A stretch of DNA of 64,000 bases, from positions 3,348,001 through 3,412,000 of the forward strand of contig NZ_CP061941.1 of assembly GCF_014805825.1 (NCBI RefSeq), given 5' to 3'. Positions 17,710 to 27,157 of the stretch are shown piece by piece; position 1 is the first letter of the stretch; each line of letters opens with the position of its first letter. This DNA is from Marinomonas algicola. Its GTDB lineage: Bacteria > Pseudomonadota > Gammaproteobacteria > Pseudomonadales > Marinomonadaceae. Under the pieces are notes generated by a model. The model saw only the letters and a list, made by a program, of their open reading frames with translations. It was not told where the DNA came from and made no database searches. The translations under genes were made by a program, and so were the position numbers.

Positions 17710-18855
17710 ATGAATTTCAGCTATTCAAACAAGACCCAAATACAGTTTGGAGAAGACAGCATCGCCACTGTTAATACTTTAATTCCTACCGATAAGAAAA
17801 TATTGGTTATTTACGGTGGAGGCTCAATCAAAAAAAATGGTGTCTATGATCAAGTTTGTACAGCCTTAAAAGATCATGCATGGGTAGAATTTTCTGGTGT
17901 TGAACCTAACCCAACGGTGGAAACCCTAGACAAAGCCGTAACCTTAGCACGCGATGAAAAAATTGATTTTATCCTCGCTGTTGGTGGTGGCTCAGTGATT
18001 GATGGCAGTAAATATGTAGCGGCCTCTATCGGCTATGATGGCGATGGCTGGGACATACTGACAGGTGACCATCAGGTAACTGACGCCATCCCACTTGGTG
18101 CTATTTTGACACTGCCGGCTACCGGTTCTGAATCCAACGCAGGGGCCGTTATTACCAAAAAAACAACCCAAGACAAATTGGCCTTTATGGACCCAAAAGT
18201 TCTACCTGTTTTTGCAGTACTGGATCCAAATGTCATAAAAACCTTACCTGAACGACAGTTGATTAATGGAATAGTGGATGCTTTTGTTCATGTCTGTGAA
18301 CAGTATATAACGGTTAAAACGGATGCTTGGGTACAAGAAGGCTATGCGGAAGTATTGCTTCGTAACCTTGTTAAACTTGCTGAAAGCTATGATCAGAGAG
18401 ACTCATCTGAGTGGCGTAGCAACTTAATGTGGACAGCGAATCAAGCCCTAAATGGGCTGATTGGAACGGGTGGTCCACAAGATTGGGCCACTCATATGAT
18501 TGGGCACGAACTGACGGCTCATTATGGGGTTGATCATGCGCGAACCCTTGCTTTGGTACAACCCTCTCTGCTGCGCAACCAACTGGCCGTTAAGAAAGAT
18601 AAACTAGAGCAAATGGGTACAAATGTCTTTGGCCTTCCAAAATCCGATACGCTGGCATTAGACGCCATAGATGCTATTGAATCCTTATATAACGCATTAG
18701 GCGTTGCGACGCATTTAAAAGACGCTGATATCAATGCTGATGAAGCTATCCCAGCGATTATCCGCTCTCTTGAAAAGCACGGTGGAGTAGCGTTAGGAGA
18801 GCATCAAGCGATTACTTTGGATGTGACTAAGGCCATTCTTAAAAGTGCCGCTTAA
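17710..18855 (+). CDS. yqhD: NADPH-dependent iron-type alcohol/aldehyde oxidoreductase YqhD
   Basis: Group III metal-dependent alcohol dehydrogenase that reduces a range of aldehydes with NADPH, often as protection from reactive aldehydes. I start it at the ATG at 17710, 9 bases after AGGAG; a GTG two codons earlier is too close to that site. From here it is 381 residues, near the E. coli YqhD length. Recognisable features are GGGSIKKNGVYDQV near residue 40, the cofactor loop AVGGGSVIDGSKY near 90, VDAFVHVCEQY near 193, and the metal-binding histidines in HMIGHELTAHYGVDHA near 262-277. Monocistronic, ending at the hairpin at 18900-18931. Confidence 0.9.
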   Translation: MNFSYSNKTQIQFGEDSIATVNTLIPTDKKILVIYGGGSIKKNGVYDQVCTALKDHAWVEFSGVEPNPTVETLDKAVTLARDEKIDFILAVGGGSVIDGSKYVAASIGYDGDGWDILTGDHQVTDAIPLGAILTLPATGSESNAGAVITKKTTQDKLAFMDPKVLPVFAVLDPNVIKTLPERQLINGIVDAFVHVCEQYITVKTDAWVQEGYAEVLLRNLVKLAESYDQRDSSEWRSNLMWTANQALNGLIGTGGPQDWATHMIGHELTAHYGVDHARTLALVQPSLLRNQLAVKKDKLEQMGTNVFGLPKSDTLALDAIDAIESLYNALGVATHLKDADINADEAIPAIIRSLEKHGGVALGEHQAITLDVTKAILKSAA

Positions 18856-18899
18856 TATCACCTATCCTTTTATAGAGCCAATGGCTTAACCCTAAAGGA

Positions 18900-18931
18900 A
18901 ACGCCTTTTACTTGATAAAAGGCGTTTTTTT
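18900..18931 (+). terminator. Rho-independent terminator after yqhD
   Basis: Ten-bp arms ACGCCTTTTA (18901-18910) and TAAAAGGCGT (18916-18925), a 5-base loop and a following T-run. Confidence 0.9.
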
Positions 18932-19039
18932 CTATTTTTACCCCATTTCGTTTCAATGTATTAATAGAGTAATACCTGCGCGCGCCTATTTGTTGCTACA
19001 AATAACCTCCGTACTGATTAACATGAATAGGACGAAACA

Positions 19040-19609
19040 ATGAAAAATAAAAAAATCCTGATGATTACAGGTGATTTCACCGAAGATTATGAAACCATGG
19101 TGCCTTTCCAGGCCTTGCTCTCAAATGGTTATGACGTTGACGCTGTTTGCCCTGACAAAAAAGCAGGTGAAAGCATAAAAACAGCCATTCATGATTTTGA
19201 AGGAGATCAGACTTACACAGAAAAAGTAGGACATAACTTTGTGTTAAATGCTACTTTTGAAGAAATAGACCCTCTCAGCTATGATGCCTTAGTCATCCCA
19301 GGCGGTAGAGCCCCTGAGTATTTACGCTTAAACTCAACCGTTCTTGCGCATATTCGCCACTTTTTCGATGCCAATAAACCTGTTGCCGTCATTTGTCATG
19401 GCGCCCAACTACTCAGCGCCGCCGGTGTATTGGAAGGCCGAACCTGCTCTGCTTACCCAGCATGTCGTTACGAAGTCGAAGCCTCTCATGGTAAATACGC
19501 CGATATTCCTGTCGATCAAGCCATAACAGACGGTAACCTTGTTACGGCCCCGGCTTGGCCTGCACACCCAGCTTGGCTAGCTCAATTCTATACACTATTA
19601 GAAGAGTAA
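19040..19609 (+). CDS. DJ-1/PfpI family protein
   Basis: Class I glutamine-amidotransferase-like protein, 189 residues. The reactive cysteine is C119 in the nucleophile elbow AVICHGAQLL, followed by H120; acidic partners lie at E15/E18 in FTEDYE. PGGRAPEYLR at 87-96 is also typical. Family members act as deglycases, glyoxalases, chaperones or peptidases, and the sequence does not choose between them. The reading frame has its own upstream region after the yqhD terminator and is followed by a long hairpin at 19639-19698. Confidence 0.88.
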   Translation: MKNKKILMITGDFTEDYETMVPFQALLSNGYDVDAVCPDKKAGESIKTAIHDFEGDQTYTEKVGHNFVLNATFEEIDPLSYDALVIPGGRAPEYLRLNSTVLAHIRHFFDANKPVAVICHGAQLLSAAGVLEGRTCSAYPACRYEVEASHGKYADIPVDQAITDGNLVTAPAWPAHPAWLAQFYTLLEE

Positions 19610-19638
19610 GGCGTCATTCATTCGATGAGCGATTCCAT

Positions 19639-19698
19639 AAGGGCAATGAAGTCCTTAGACAAACCTTTTATATTTGTCAAAAGGACTTCATTGCCTTT
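19639..19698. repeat. Long inverted repeat between the DJ-1 gene and the RHH gene
   Basis: Two 18-base arms (19639-19656 and 19681-19698) pair exactly. Inside them a further 6-bp pair, GACAAA (19658-19663) with TTTGTC (19673-19678), lengthens the stem. The right arm ends in CCTTT, with no long T-run. It may act as a terminator for the DJ-1 gene, or be a palindromic repeat unit. Confidence 0.75.
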
Positions 19699-19772
19699 AC
19701 ACTCGTCATAATCCAACGAATACGTTATCGATCGGCCAAGTCATCTCACTAACAACAATAAGAGGCGTCGAC

Positions 19773-20141
19773 ATGTGTAAACTGTTTATTAATGCAGACC
19801 CAGAACTATGGGGAAGTTCAACAAAGTCATTACGTATTGATGGCATGGTCACAAGCATTCGTCTTGAAAATTACTTTTGGACAATACTTGAAGAAATTGC
19901 TTCCCGAGATGACATGAATATACCACAAATGATCACTCGGCTTTATCATGAATCCATTGATGCAGGCCATGATTTAGGTAATTTCACTTCCTTTTTACGT
20001 GTCTGTGCCATGCGCTACCTATCTTTACAAAAAAGCGGTGATATCCCACTAAATCGGCATAAATCGATTAACTCACTTAATGCAGACGCCATTTTAAAAA
20101 GTGAATCTCAGCGTAAGGTAAGCTACCTTGCTAAGCATTAA
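19773..20141 (+). CDS. Ribbon-helix-helix domain protein
   Basis: Small probable DNA-binding protein, 122 residues. I start it at the ATG at 19773, about 8 bases after AAGAGG; the frame is open further upstream but runs through the hairpin. The segment SLRIDGMVTSIRLENYFWTILEEIA (about 19-43), here quoted only in part as VTSIRLENYFWTIL, fits the RHH_4 type found in many proteobacteria: a beta strand followed by two helices. The C-terminal third (after about residue 80) is polar and of unknown role. ybaM follows 28 bp later on the same strand, so the two probably form a unit. Targets are unknown. Confidence 0.78.
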   Translation: MCKLFINADPELWGSSTKSLRIDGMVTSIRLENYFWTILEEIASRDDMNIPQMITRLYHESIDAGHDLGNFTSFLRVCAMRYLSLQKSGDIPLNRHKSINSLNADAILKSESQRKVSYLAKH

Positions 20142-20169
20142 TCTAAGTATCTGGTAAAAAGAGACCCTT

Positions 20170-20334
20170 ATGTCACTTGAAAACGCACCTAAACACATTC
20201 AACTTGCTGTTGATTTAATTGATCTTTTAGAAACGAATAATATTGATACTGAGGTGGCGATCCAGGCACTAGAAATTGTCTTAAAGGATTTCAAGCAAAA
20301 ACACACATCGCCTCAGGGCATCGGTACTAACTGA
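20170..20334 (+). CDS. ybaM: YbaM family small protein (DUF2496)
   Basis: 54-residue protein that begins MSLENAPKHIQLAVDLIDLL, closely matching the YbaM family of small gammaproteobacterial proteins. The middle part (VAIQALEIVLKDFKQK) also matches. AAGAGA lies a few bases before the ATG. It is 28 bp after the ribbon-helix-helix gene and ends at the hairpin at 20366-20397. The family is conserved and of unknown function. Confidence 0.88.
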   Translation: MSLENAPKHIQLAVDLIDLLETNNIDTEVAIQALEIVLKDFKQKHTSPQGIGTN

Positions 20335-20365
20335 TGGAGATAAGAAAGCAAGCTAAGAATCTATA

Positions 20366-20397
20366 AAAAGCCACTCTTAGAATTAAGAGTGGCTTTG
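20366..20397 (+). terminator. Rho-independent terminator after ybaM
   Basis: Perfect 13-bp arms AAAGCCACTCTTA (20367-20379) and TAAGAGTGGCTTT (20384-20396) around a 4-base loop. The A/T ends allow it to work on both strands, though der stops 70 bp away. Confidence 0.85.
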
Positions 20398-20466
20398 CAC
20401 TGCCTAGTAGGCATAGATAGTCTAGTAGTAATAGGTCAAAGACTAGAATATCATCAAGGTATGACG

Positions 20467-21804
20467 TTACTTTTTAGTAGCAAATGGGTTGTCCGACGAT
20501 TTAAATTCAAAAGAAATCGGGGTGCCCATGATATTCAGCACTTGGCGAAATTTGTTCTCTAAGAATTTTTTATAGCTTCCCGGTAGAGAGTCCGTTTGAT
20601 TACCATGAACCACGATTCTTGGAGGATTAGACCCTCCTTGGTGGGCATAACGTAATTTAATACGTCGACCTCTAACCATAGGTGGTTGATGCTCTGCTAC
20701 GGCGTCTTCAAGAATTCGAGTTAATCGATTCGTTGACCATTTCGCATAACAAGATTCATAAGTATCTTCAATCGTGTCATATAAATCGCCAACCGCCGTG
20801 CCATGAAGTGCAGATATATAGTGGACTTTAGCATAAGGAATAAAACCTAAGCGGCGTTCCACTTCTTTCTTGATGTGCTCTCGGTCATCTTTTTTCATGC
20901 CATCCCATTTATTAATAGCAATGACGACACCGCGACCAGCATCCAGCACATAGCCAATCATATGCAGATCCTGCTCAACCAAATCCTCTTGCGCATCAAT
21001 AACAACAATAACGACGTTCGCGTCTTGAATGGCCTTAAGCGTTTTTACAATCGAGAATTTTTCAACGGCTTCTTTAATGTGCTTACGACGACGAACACCA
21101 GCCGTATCAATCAAGGTATATTCCTTATCGTAACGTGTATAAGGGATATAAACACTGTCTCTTGTTGTGCCCGGCATATCGAAGACCACAACACGATCTT
21201 CACCTAACATGCGGTTTACCAAAGTAGATTTGCCAACATTTGGACGGCCTACCACACCAATACGTATGCCTTTTGACTCAATATCGATTTGATCACGGGC
21301 TTCTTGAATGCGCTCAGCAAATGGTAACAACACTTTATCAACAAGGATATGTACGCCTTTACCATGGGAGGCCGCAATCGGATGCAAGTCGCCTAGACCC
21401 ATCGAATAGAAATCAGCCAATGCAATATCTTCATTGATACCATCGGTTTTATTGACGACTAAATAAATGGGTTTATTGGAGCGACGCAAATGATCAGCAA
21501 TCATTTCATCTGCCGGATTAAGACCATGACGACCATCGACCAAAAACAACACGGCATCCGCTTCTTCAATCGCTAATAATGATTGGCGAGCCATTTTTTC
21601 ATCGATACCAACTTCATCACCACTAATACCACCAGTATCAATAACAATAAATTCATGTTCACCTACCTTGCCGTCACCGTATTTTCGGTCACGAGTCAAA
21701 CCTGGGTAATCGGCTACTAGGGCATCACGAGAGCGAGTCATCTGATTAAACAAAGTCGACTTGCCAACATTGGGTCTACCAACCAATGCAATAACTGGGA
21801 TCAT
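20467..21804 (-). CDS. der: Ribosome biogenesis GTPase Der (EngA)
   Basis: Essential GTPase for maturation of the large ribosomal subunit. It has the hallmark tandem G domains: P-loops GRPNVGKST at 9-17 and 186-194, with switch/G3 motifs DTGG near 56 and DTAG further on, and NKTD/NKWD G4 motifs. A KH-like C-terminal domain follows. 445 residues, normal length. It ends the housekeeping block; a terminator at 21823-21866 separates it from bamB, so it needs its own promoter or readthrough. Confidence 0.97.
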   Translation of the reverse strand: MIPVIALVGRPNVGKSTLFNQMTRSRDALVADYPGLTRDRKYGDGKVGEHEFIVIDTGGISGDEVGIDEKMARQSLLAIEEADAVLFLVDGRHGLNPADEMIADHLRRSNKPIYLVVNKTDGINEDIALADFYSMGLGDLHPIAASHGKGVHILVDKVLLPFAERIQEARDQIDIESKGIRIGVVGRPNVGKSTLVNRMLGEDRVVVFDMPGTTRDSVYIPYTRYDKEYTLIDTAGVRRRKHIKEAVEKFSIVKTLKAIQDANVVIVVIDAQEDLVEQDLHMIGYVLDAGRGVVIAINKWDGMKKDDREHIKKEVERRLGFIPYAKVHYISALHGTAVGDLYDTIEDTYESCYAKWSTNRLTRILEDAVAEHQPPMVRGRRIKLRYAHQGGSNPPRIVVHGNQTDSLPGSYKKFLENKFRQVLNIMGTPISFEFKSSDNPFATKK

Positions 21805-21822
21805 TCTTTTACCTATAAAATA

Positions 21823-21866
21823 TAAAAAGTGGCCACTGCTTTATTCATTAAGCAGTCGCCACTTAA
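21823..21866 (-). terminator. Terminator downstream of bamB
   Basis: Fifteen-base arms (21827-21841 and 21850-21864) pair with a single mismatch, and on the minus strand the stem is followed by a T-run. It ends the hisS-yfgM-bamB transcript. Confidence 0.85.
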
Positions 21867-21889
21867 AAATACCGTTTTCCTACTGACTT

Positions 21890-23026
21890 TTAGTAAGTAA
21901 GTGCGGTTACTTGTTCATTACGTGTAAGTATAAACAATTGTTGTCCATCCGACACCATTCTGCTACCCGGAGGTAAGTTAAGGTCGGCCACTTTTCTTGC
22001 TTCAACATTACCGTTTTTACTGTTTAACAAATGTACATATCCAGCTCTATCAATAACAGCAACGTATTCACCTAAAAAAGCAGGCGAACCTAAATCACGG
22101 CCTTTTAAAGAGTCATTAGTCCACAATTCTGCGCCATTAAGGGCATTCAAAGCAACGACATTGCTCTCTAAATCAACCGCGATCAACACATCATCTTTGA
22201 TTGAAACACTTAACGCACTTGGAATACTGCGCTGCCACAACAAGCGACCGTTAGCTAAATTGACGGCGGTTACTGTGCCATTATAAGCCGTTGCATACAC
22301 AATACCATTTTCAACGACTAAACGGCCATCAACATCGCTCAAACGTTCAATTTCATAACGCCCAGTCGGCTTGCGAACTTCATATGACCATTGCTCTGAG
22401 CCATTTAATAAGCTGAAAGCCTTTATTTTTCCATTAGAAAAGCCCGCAATAACCTTTCCATCTTGAATCAAAGGTGAACTGGTACCTCTAACCGTCAAGG
22501 CGGGTAAGTCTTCTTTGATCCGCCACAGCGTATCGCCCGTGTTAGCGCTTAATAAACTTAACCACCCATCGGCTGTTTGAACCGCTAGCTTATTAGAGGC
22601 GTAAGTCGGTTCTGATAAAATCTCAGAAGTCAGTACCTTTTTCCATAATACCTTTTGCTCAGATAGGGAAATCGACACAAGTTCCGCATTATACGTCCCT
22701 AAATAAACGGTATCGCCATTAAGAGCAACACCCGCACTCACATCTAGATCGGATTCAAATGACGCAATTCGACTACCGGAGCTTTTGCGTAATTTATACA
22801 CTACACCTTTATTAGTCGTGAAGTAGAGGAAATCTCCATGAGGAACGAGAGTAAAACGTTCACTGGATTCTCCAAAGCCACCATTGACACCCTTTCGCCA
22901 GTCTGTGCGTAGGTCAACTTTATTAATCATCACTTCTGGCTCAGGCAGAGGTGGATAAGTTAATGCACATCCCTGTAAAAACAGAGAAAACATGGCCACA
23001 CTTAAGATGAGTTTTTTAAACATCAT
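21890..23026 (-). CDS. bamB: Outer membrane assembly lipoprotein BamB
   Basis: Beta-propeller lipoprotein of the BAM complex, which inserts outer-membrane beta-barrel proteins. It has a lipoprotein signal peptide with lipobox LQGC and modified cysteine C20. The mature part carries repeated PQQ-like blades, for example GTVYKLRK-type strands ending in tryptophan motifs such as LLWQRSIP and GAELWTND. 378 residues. The ATG at 23026 overlaps the yfgM stop by 1 bp. Conserved order yfgM-bamB-der as in E. coli. Confidence 0.95.
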   Translation of the reverse strand: MMFKKLILSVAMFSLFLQGCALTYPPLPEPEVMINKVDLRTDWRKGVNGGFGESSERFTLVPHGDFLYFTTNKGVVYKLRKSSGSRIASFESDLDVSAGVALNGDTVYLGTYNAELVSISLSEQKVLWKKVLTSEILSEPTYASNKLAVQTADGWLSLLSANTGDTLWRIKEDLPALTVRGTSSPLIQDGKVIAGFSNGKIKAFSLLNGSEQWSYEVRKPTGRYEIERLSDVDGRLVVENGIVYATAYNGTVTAVNLANGRLLWQRSIPSALSVSIKDDVLIAVDLESNVVALNALNGAELWTNDSLKGRDLGSPAFLGEYVAVIDRAGYVHLLNSKNGNVEARKVADLNLPPGSRMVSDGQQLFILTRNEQVTALTY

Positions 23027-23667
23027 TAGCTCTTCACCAAATCCTGCAATTTAATATTAAGTAGTGGATGTGACGTATTAGCAGATAAAGCGTTACTGGC
23101 CGCCTCATAGGCCACTCTCGCTTCATCTTTTTTACCAGAAGCCAGTAAAATATCGCCTTTTAGTTCTTGCTTTTGCACGGTAAATTCTTCGAACGATACT
23201 TTATTAACTTGCGCTAAAGCCGCATCCAATTCTTTACTCTCAAGCAATAGACGTGCAATTCTTAGATCTGCGATTGCATTCAAAGAAGCATCATCGGTCT
23301 TCTCTTGAGCTTGTTTTAATGCCGCAATAGCGTTTTCAAATTCTCCGTTTTCGGCCGCTATACGTGCTACATACAGCTGACCAAAAGCCGCATAACCCGT
23401 ATCGGAATAATCATCAAGTAGTTGACCTGCGATAAAAGAAACCGTTTTTTGATTATTTTCAGTCGTTAAATCGGCGGCCGCTTGTACCATATTTTGATAC
23501 AAAGCAGAGGCTTCAGTAACATGATTTTCTTGACTTTGAAACCAAGCTTGGGATCCAAAATAGCCTGCCACACCAATTGAGACAGCAAGCACCAAAGAGG
23601 TTCCATTCTTTTTCCACCAAGCCTTAAACGCTTCTATTTGTTCTTCTTCTGTTTTTAACTCTGACAC
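23026..23667 (-). CDS. yfgM: YfgM family ancillary SecYEG subunit
   Basis: Single-pass inner-membrane protein with periplasmic TPR-like repeats that associates with the translocon and periplasmic chaperones. I choose the GTG at 23667 (SELKTEEEQIEAFKAWW), 8 bases after AAGGGG; a TTG seven codons earlier would place that site inside the gene. This gives 213 residues. The membrane anchor is about residues 23-43. It lies between hisS and bamB and overlaps bamB by one base. Confidence 0.92.
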   Translation of the reverse strand: MSELKTEEEQIEAFKAWWKKNGTSLVLAVSIGVAGYFGSQAWFQSQENHVTEASALYQNMVQAAADLTTENNQKTVSFIAGQLLDDYSDTGYAAFGQLYVARIAAENGEFENAIAALKQAQEKTDDASLNAIADLRIARLLLESKELDAALAQVNKVSFEEFTVQKQELKGDILLASGKKDEARVAYEAASNALSANTSHPLLNIKLQDLVKS

Positions 23668-23730
23668 AGTTGGCCCCTTATTATGCAATAAACCTATCTA
23701 AATACATTTATTTGTTATCTAGACTAATTA

Positions 23731-25005
23731 TTAAACTTGTTGAGAAAGATAACTTGCCACTGAAGCTAAACTGCACTCAGTTTGCTCACCTGTGTTCATA
23801 TCTTTAACCTGACAAATACCTTTTGCGTACTCATCTTCTCCTATAATTAGAGTAAATCGAGCACCGGACTTATCAGATTTTTTCATTTGGCTTTTAAAAC
23901 TACCACCACCACAATGACGTAACACGGTCCATTGACTGTTGGCGTCTTTTAATTGTTCAGCTAATGTAAAGGAAGCAAGTTCAGCTTCATCGCCCACACT
24001 AACAATAAATGCATCCACTTTTACTTTCGCGTCTTCGGGAATTAGGTTTAATTCGTCTAATAATAAAACAAGTCGTTCAATCCCCATTGCGAAACCAACA
24101 GCCGGGGTCGTTTTCCCGCCTAACTGTTCTACCAAACCATCGTAGCGACCACCGGCACAAACAGTTGCTTGAGCACCAAGATGCGTTGTAACCCATTCAA
24201 ATACCGTTTTCCCGTAATAATCCAATCCACGTACTAAGCTAGGATTAATCGTAAATGCTACGCCATTATTGGTTAATATACGTTGCAAACGCTCAAAGTG
24301 TAAACGGGACTCCTCATCGATAAAGTCATCTAAGCTTGGGGCATTACGCAATACAGCCTGAGTTCTTTCATCTTTAGAATCTAAAATTCGCAACGGGTTG
24401 GTGTCTAAACGACGCTGACTATCGGTATCTAATTGGTCTTTAAATTCTGATAAATAAGCCACCAGAGACGCTTTAAATGCTTCGCGGGCTGACGCGACAC
24501 CAATGGTATTAAGCTGCAATTCGACATGTTCTAATAGGCCGAGTTTTTTCCAAAGTCTGGCCGACAGAATAATTAATTCCGCATCGATATCCGGCGTCGC
24601 CATACCAAAAGATTCAACACCTATTTGGTGAAACTGTCTATAACGCCCCTTTTGCGGCCTTTCATACCGGAACATAGGACCTGTGTACCACAGACGCTGT
24701 ATCTGGTTAAATAACAATCCCGCTTGATCAGCCGCACGAACACAACTTGCCGTACCTTCTGGTCGCAAGGTCAAAGACTCACCATTACGATCATTAAAGG
24801 TATACATTTCTTTTTCAACGATGTCTGTTGTTTCACCAACGCCACGTTTAAATAGATCCGTGTTTTCAACAATAGGAAAACGAATTTGTTGGTAACCGTA
24901 GCCGTGAACCACTTCAGCTACCGTTCTTTCAAGATACTGCCAAACTGAAGACTGGCCAGGCAGAATATCATTCATCCCGCGAATAGCTTGTACTTTACGA
25001 CTCAA
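23731..25005 (-). CDS. hisS: Histidyl-tRNA synthetase
   Basis: Class II aminoacyl-tRNA synthetase charging tRNA-His. Motif 2 is visible in RYERPQKGRYRQFHQIG, and the histidine-specific motifs LVRGLDYYGKTVFEW and GGGRYDG-like CAGGRYDGLVEQLGG follow. A C-terminal anticodon-binding domain completes 424 residues. The start is a TTG at 25005 with AAGGA about 9 bases upstream; the conserved N terminus (VQAIRGMNDILP) begins right after it, so the TTG is probably genuine. It is 11 bp after ispG. Confidence 0.97.
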   Translation of the reverse strand: MSRKVQAIRGMNDILPGQSSVWQYLERTVAEVVHGYGYQQIRFPIVENTDLFKRGVGETTDIVEKEMYTFNDRNGESLTLRPEGTASCVRAADQAGLLFNQIQRLWYTGPMFRYERPQKGRYRQFHQIGVESFGMATPDIDAELIILSARLWKKLGLLEHVELQLNTIGVASAREAFKASLVAYLSEFKDQLDTDSQRRLDTNPLRILDSKDERTQAVLRNAPSLDDFIDEESRLHFERLQRILTNNGVAFTINPSLVRGLDYYGKTVFEWVTTHLGAQATVCAGGRYDGLVEQLGGKTTPAVGFAMGIERLVLLLDELNLIPEDAKVKVDAFIVSVGDEAELASFTLAEQLKDANSQWTVLRHCGGGSFKSQMKKSDKSGARFTLIIGEDEYAKGICQVKDMNTGEQTECSLASVASYLSQQV

Positions 25006-25016
25006 GACTTTATTCC

Positions 25017-26129
25017 TTATACTTTTAAAATTAGATTCGCCGCTTCAGCTTCTTTTTTAGCTGCTTTTTCACGAATCATTTTTTCTAGTTCATCCACTAA
25101 TTCTGGATTTTTTACTTTTGTTTCTGGTTTACCGTCAAGGTAAACTAAATTATTAGGCGTTCCGCCAGTTAATCCCAAATCCACTTCTTTGGCTTCACCT
25201 GGACCATTAACAATACATCCTATCACCGCAACATCCATTGGCACTGTGATATCTTCTAGACGCTCTTCTAACTGGTTCATGGTTTTAATGACATCAAAAT
25301 TTTGACGCGAACAGCTTGGACAAGCAATAAAGTTAATCCCTCGACTACGGAGTTTTAAACTACGTAGCATATCCCAACCAACTTTGGCTTCTTGAACTGG
25401 ATCAGCCGCTAAGGAAACCCTCAAGGTATCGCCAATACCGTCCATTAACAACAACCCAAGTCCAATCGATGACTTAACCGTTCCAGAACGCAATCCACCC
25501 GCTTCAGTAATACCAAGGTGCAGAGGATTATCAATTTGAGAGGCAATTTTCCGATAAGCGGCAACAGTCATAAAGATATCAGAGGCTTTCAAACTCAATT
25601 TGAAATTTTGAAAATCAAACGTATCAAAATACTCTATTTGCCTAAATGCAGACTCAACTAATGCATCAGGCGTTGGCTCGCCGTATTTTTTTTGCAAATC
25701 TTTTTCTAATGAGCCCGCATTAATCCCAATCCGAATAGGAATATTCTTATCACGAGCACAATCAACGACGGCACGCACACGGTCTTTGTTGCCAATGTTT
25801 CCTGGATTGATTCGCAAACAATCAACACCATATTCGGCTACTTTAAGCGCTATTTTATAGTCAAAATGAATATCAGCAACCAAAGGCGTCTTTACTTGAT
25901 CACGTATATGCTTGAATGCCTCAGCCGCATCCATTGAAGGAATAGAAACCCGAACAATATCGGCACCTGCGTTTGCAATTGCACGAATTTGAGCAACAGT
26001 AGCATCAACATCACAGGTTTCCGTGTTAGTCATGCTTTGTACGCTTATCGGTGCATCACCACCAACAGGCACATTGCCAACCATTATTTGACGTGATTTG
26101 CGACGTTTAATAGGAGATTCAAAATGCAT
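25017..26129 (-). CDS. ispG: 4-hydroxy-3-methylbut-2-enyl diphosphate synthase IspG
   Basis: 4Fe-4S enzyme of the non-mevalonate isoprenoid pathway. Cluster ligands are in CPSCSRQNFD and GCIVNGPGEAKE. The N-terminal TIM barrel begins with VPVGGDAPISVQSMTNT, typical of the bacterial short form. 370 residues. It lies 8 bp after rodZ and 11 bp before hisS. It needs clusters presumably supplied by the SUF system encoded further upstream. Confidence 0.97.
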   Translation of the reverse strand: MHFESPIKRRKSRQIMVGNVPVGGDAPISVQSMTNTETCDVDATVAQIRAIANAGADIVRVSIPSMDAAEAFKHIRDQVKTPLVADIHFDYKIALKVAEYGVDCLRINPGNIGNKDRVRAVVDCARDKNIPIRIGINAGSLEKDLQKKYGEPTPDALVESAFRQIEYFDTFDFQNFKLSLKASDIFMTVAAYRKIASQIDNPLHLGITEAGGLRSGTVKSSIGLGLLLMDGIGDTLRVSLAADPVQEAKVGWDMLRSLKLRSRGINFIACPSCSRQNFDVIKTMNQLEERLEDITVPMDVAVIGCIVNGPGEAKEVDLGLTGGTPNNLVYLDGKPETKVKNPELVDELEKMIREKAAKKEAEAANLILKV

Positions 26130-26137
26130 GATAGTCT

Positions 26138-27157
26138 CTACTTTAGCTCAAAACGAGCTAAATCTTTACGAATAAATGAAGTGAAATCAAAGGCCTTACC
26201 TTTATACAATAGCTCGCTCACACCCGGAGCATAGCCAAGAACAACACGATAAGACGATGAATCAGATAAGGTGAGTGTTGACCCGCCTTTTTTAATTCCG
26301 GAATATAAAATTTTTCCGGATGGGTTACGAACTTCAGTCCAACAGTCTAAATTAAATTTAATGACTAGGTCATCATTAAAATTAACGGGAGCCTCATCCG
26401 TTTGTGTGTCTACAGCGTCTTGAGTAACATCAGCTAATTCAGTATTTTTAGATAGGGATTGAGTCTCTAAAGCCACCGCGTCAACACTTACACCAGCATC
26501 TTTTAATAAGGCTTTTGTTTCAGCTGACAGCCCCGTAACAATGTCATTATCCTCTTTGACATCATTTACTTCAGAACGCTCTGTAACATCATTGTTAAAG
26601 GGTGCCTTTTCTTCGGAAGCATCAACAGCATCATTAAATTGGCTATCAGTAGAGGGTATTAATAATTCACCTTCCTCTGGGATAACAGCCGTTTCTGTCG
26701 GTAGTTGCTCTTCGATAACCGCATCTAGGCTCTCATCATCGGTACTCATTGTGGGCCACCAAAATACCAAAAATACTAAAACAGCAACAAGTACAACAGA
26801 GATCAATAACACAATCGGATCCGTTAAATGCGCTTGTTTTTTTACCTTATTAATTGGCTTAAGAACGGTTTTTTTACTTTCTTGCAGACTATCGAAATGC
26901 ATTAAAAAACCAGCTTCATTTAAACCTAAAGCTCGCAGGTAGCTTTTTAGATATCCTCGAGCAAATACAGGACTTCTAAACATGTCGAAGCGGTTGTTTT
27001 CTAACGCTTGAATTTGACTTTGAGGGATTTTTAATTGATCAGATATCTGCCCTTGCGTTAAATTTAAATGTAATCTTCGCGTTTTTAGCTCATTACCTAT
27101 ATCAATTCCTGCGCCATCACCGTCAGTCAGGGCATCAGAAGAAAAATCAGTATTCAT
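26138..27157 (-). CDS. rodZ: Cytoskeletal protein RodZ
   Basis: Membrane-anchored partner of MreB that helps set rod shape. A cytoplasmic Xre-type helix-turn-helix domain is at about 20-95 (LNLTQGQISDQLKIPQSQI), a single membrane helix at 114-135, an acidic low-complexity periplasmic linker at about 137-255, and a DUF4115 beta domain at the C terminus. The ATG overlaps the pilF stop by 1 bp (TAATG). 339 residues. Confidence 0.93.
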   Translation of the reverse strand: MNTDFSSDALTDGDGAGIDIGNELKTRRLHLNLTQGQISDQLKIPQSQIQALENNRFDMFRSPVFARGYLKSYLRALGLNEAGFLMHFDSLQESKKTVLKPINKVKKQAHLTDPIVLLISVVLVAVLVFLVFWWPTMSTDDESLDAVIEEQLPTETAVIPEEGELLIPSTDSQFNDAVDASEEKAPFNNDVTERSEVNDVKEDNDIVTGLSAETKALLKDAGVSVDAVALETQSLSKNTELADVTQDAVDTQTDEAPVNFNDDLVIKFNLDCWTEVRNPSGKILYSGIKKGGSTLTLSDSSSYRVVLGYAPGVSELLYKGKAFDFTSFIRKDLARFELK

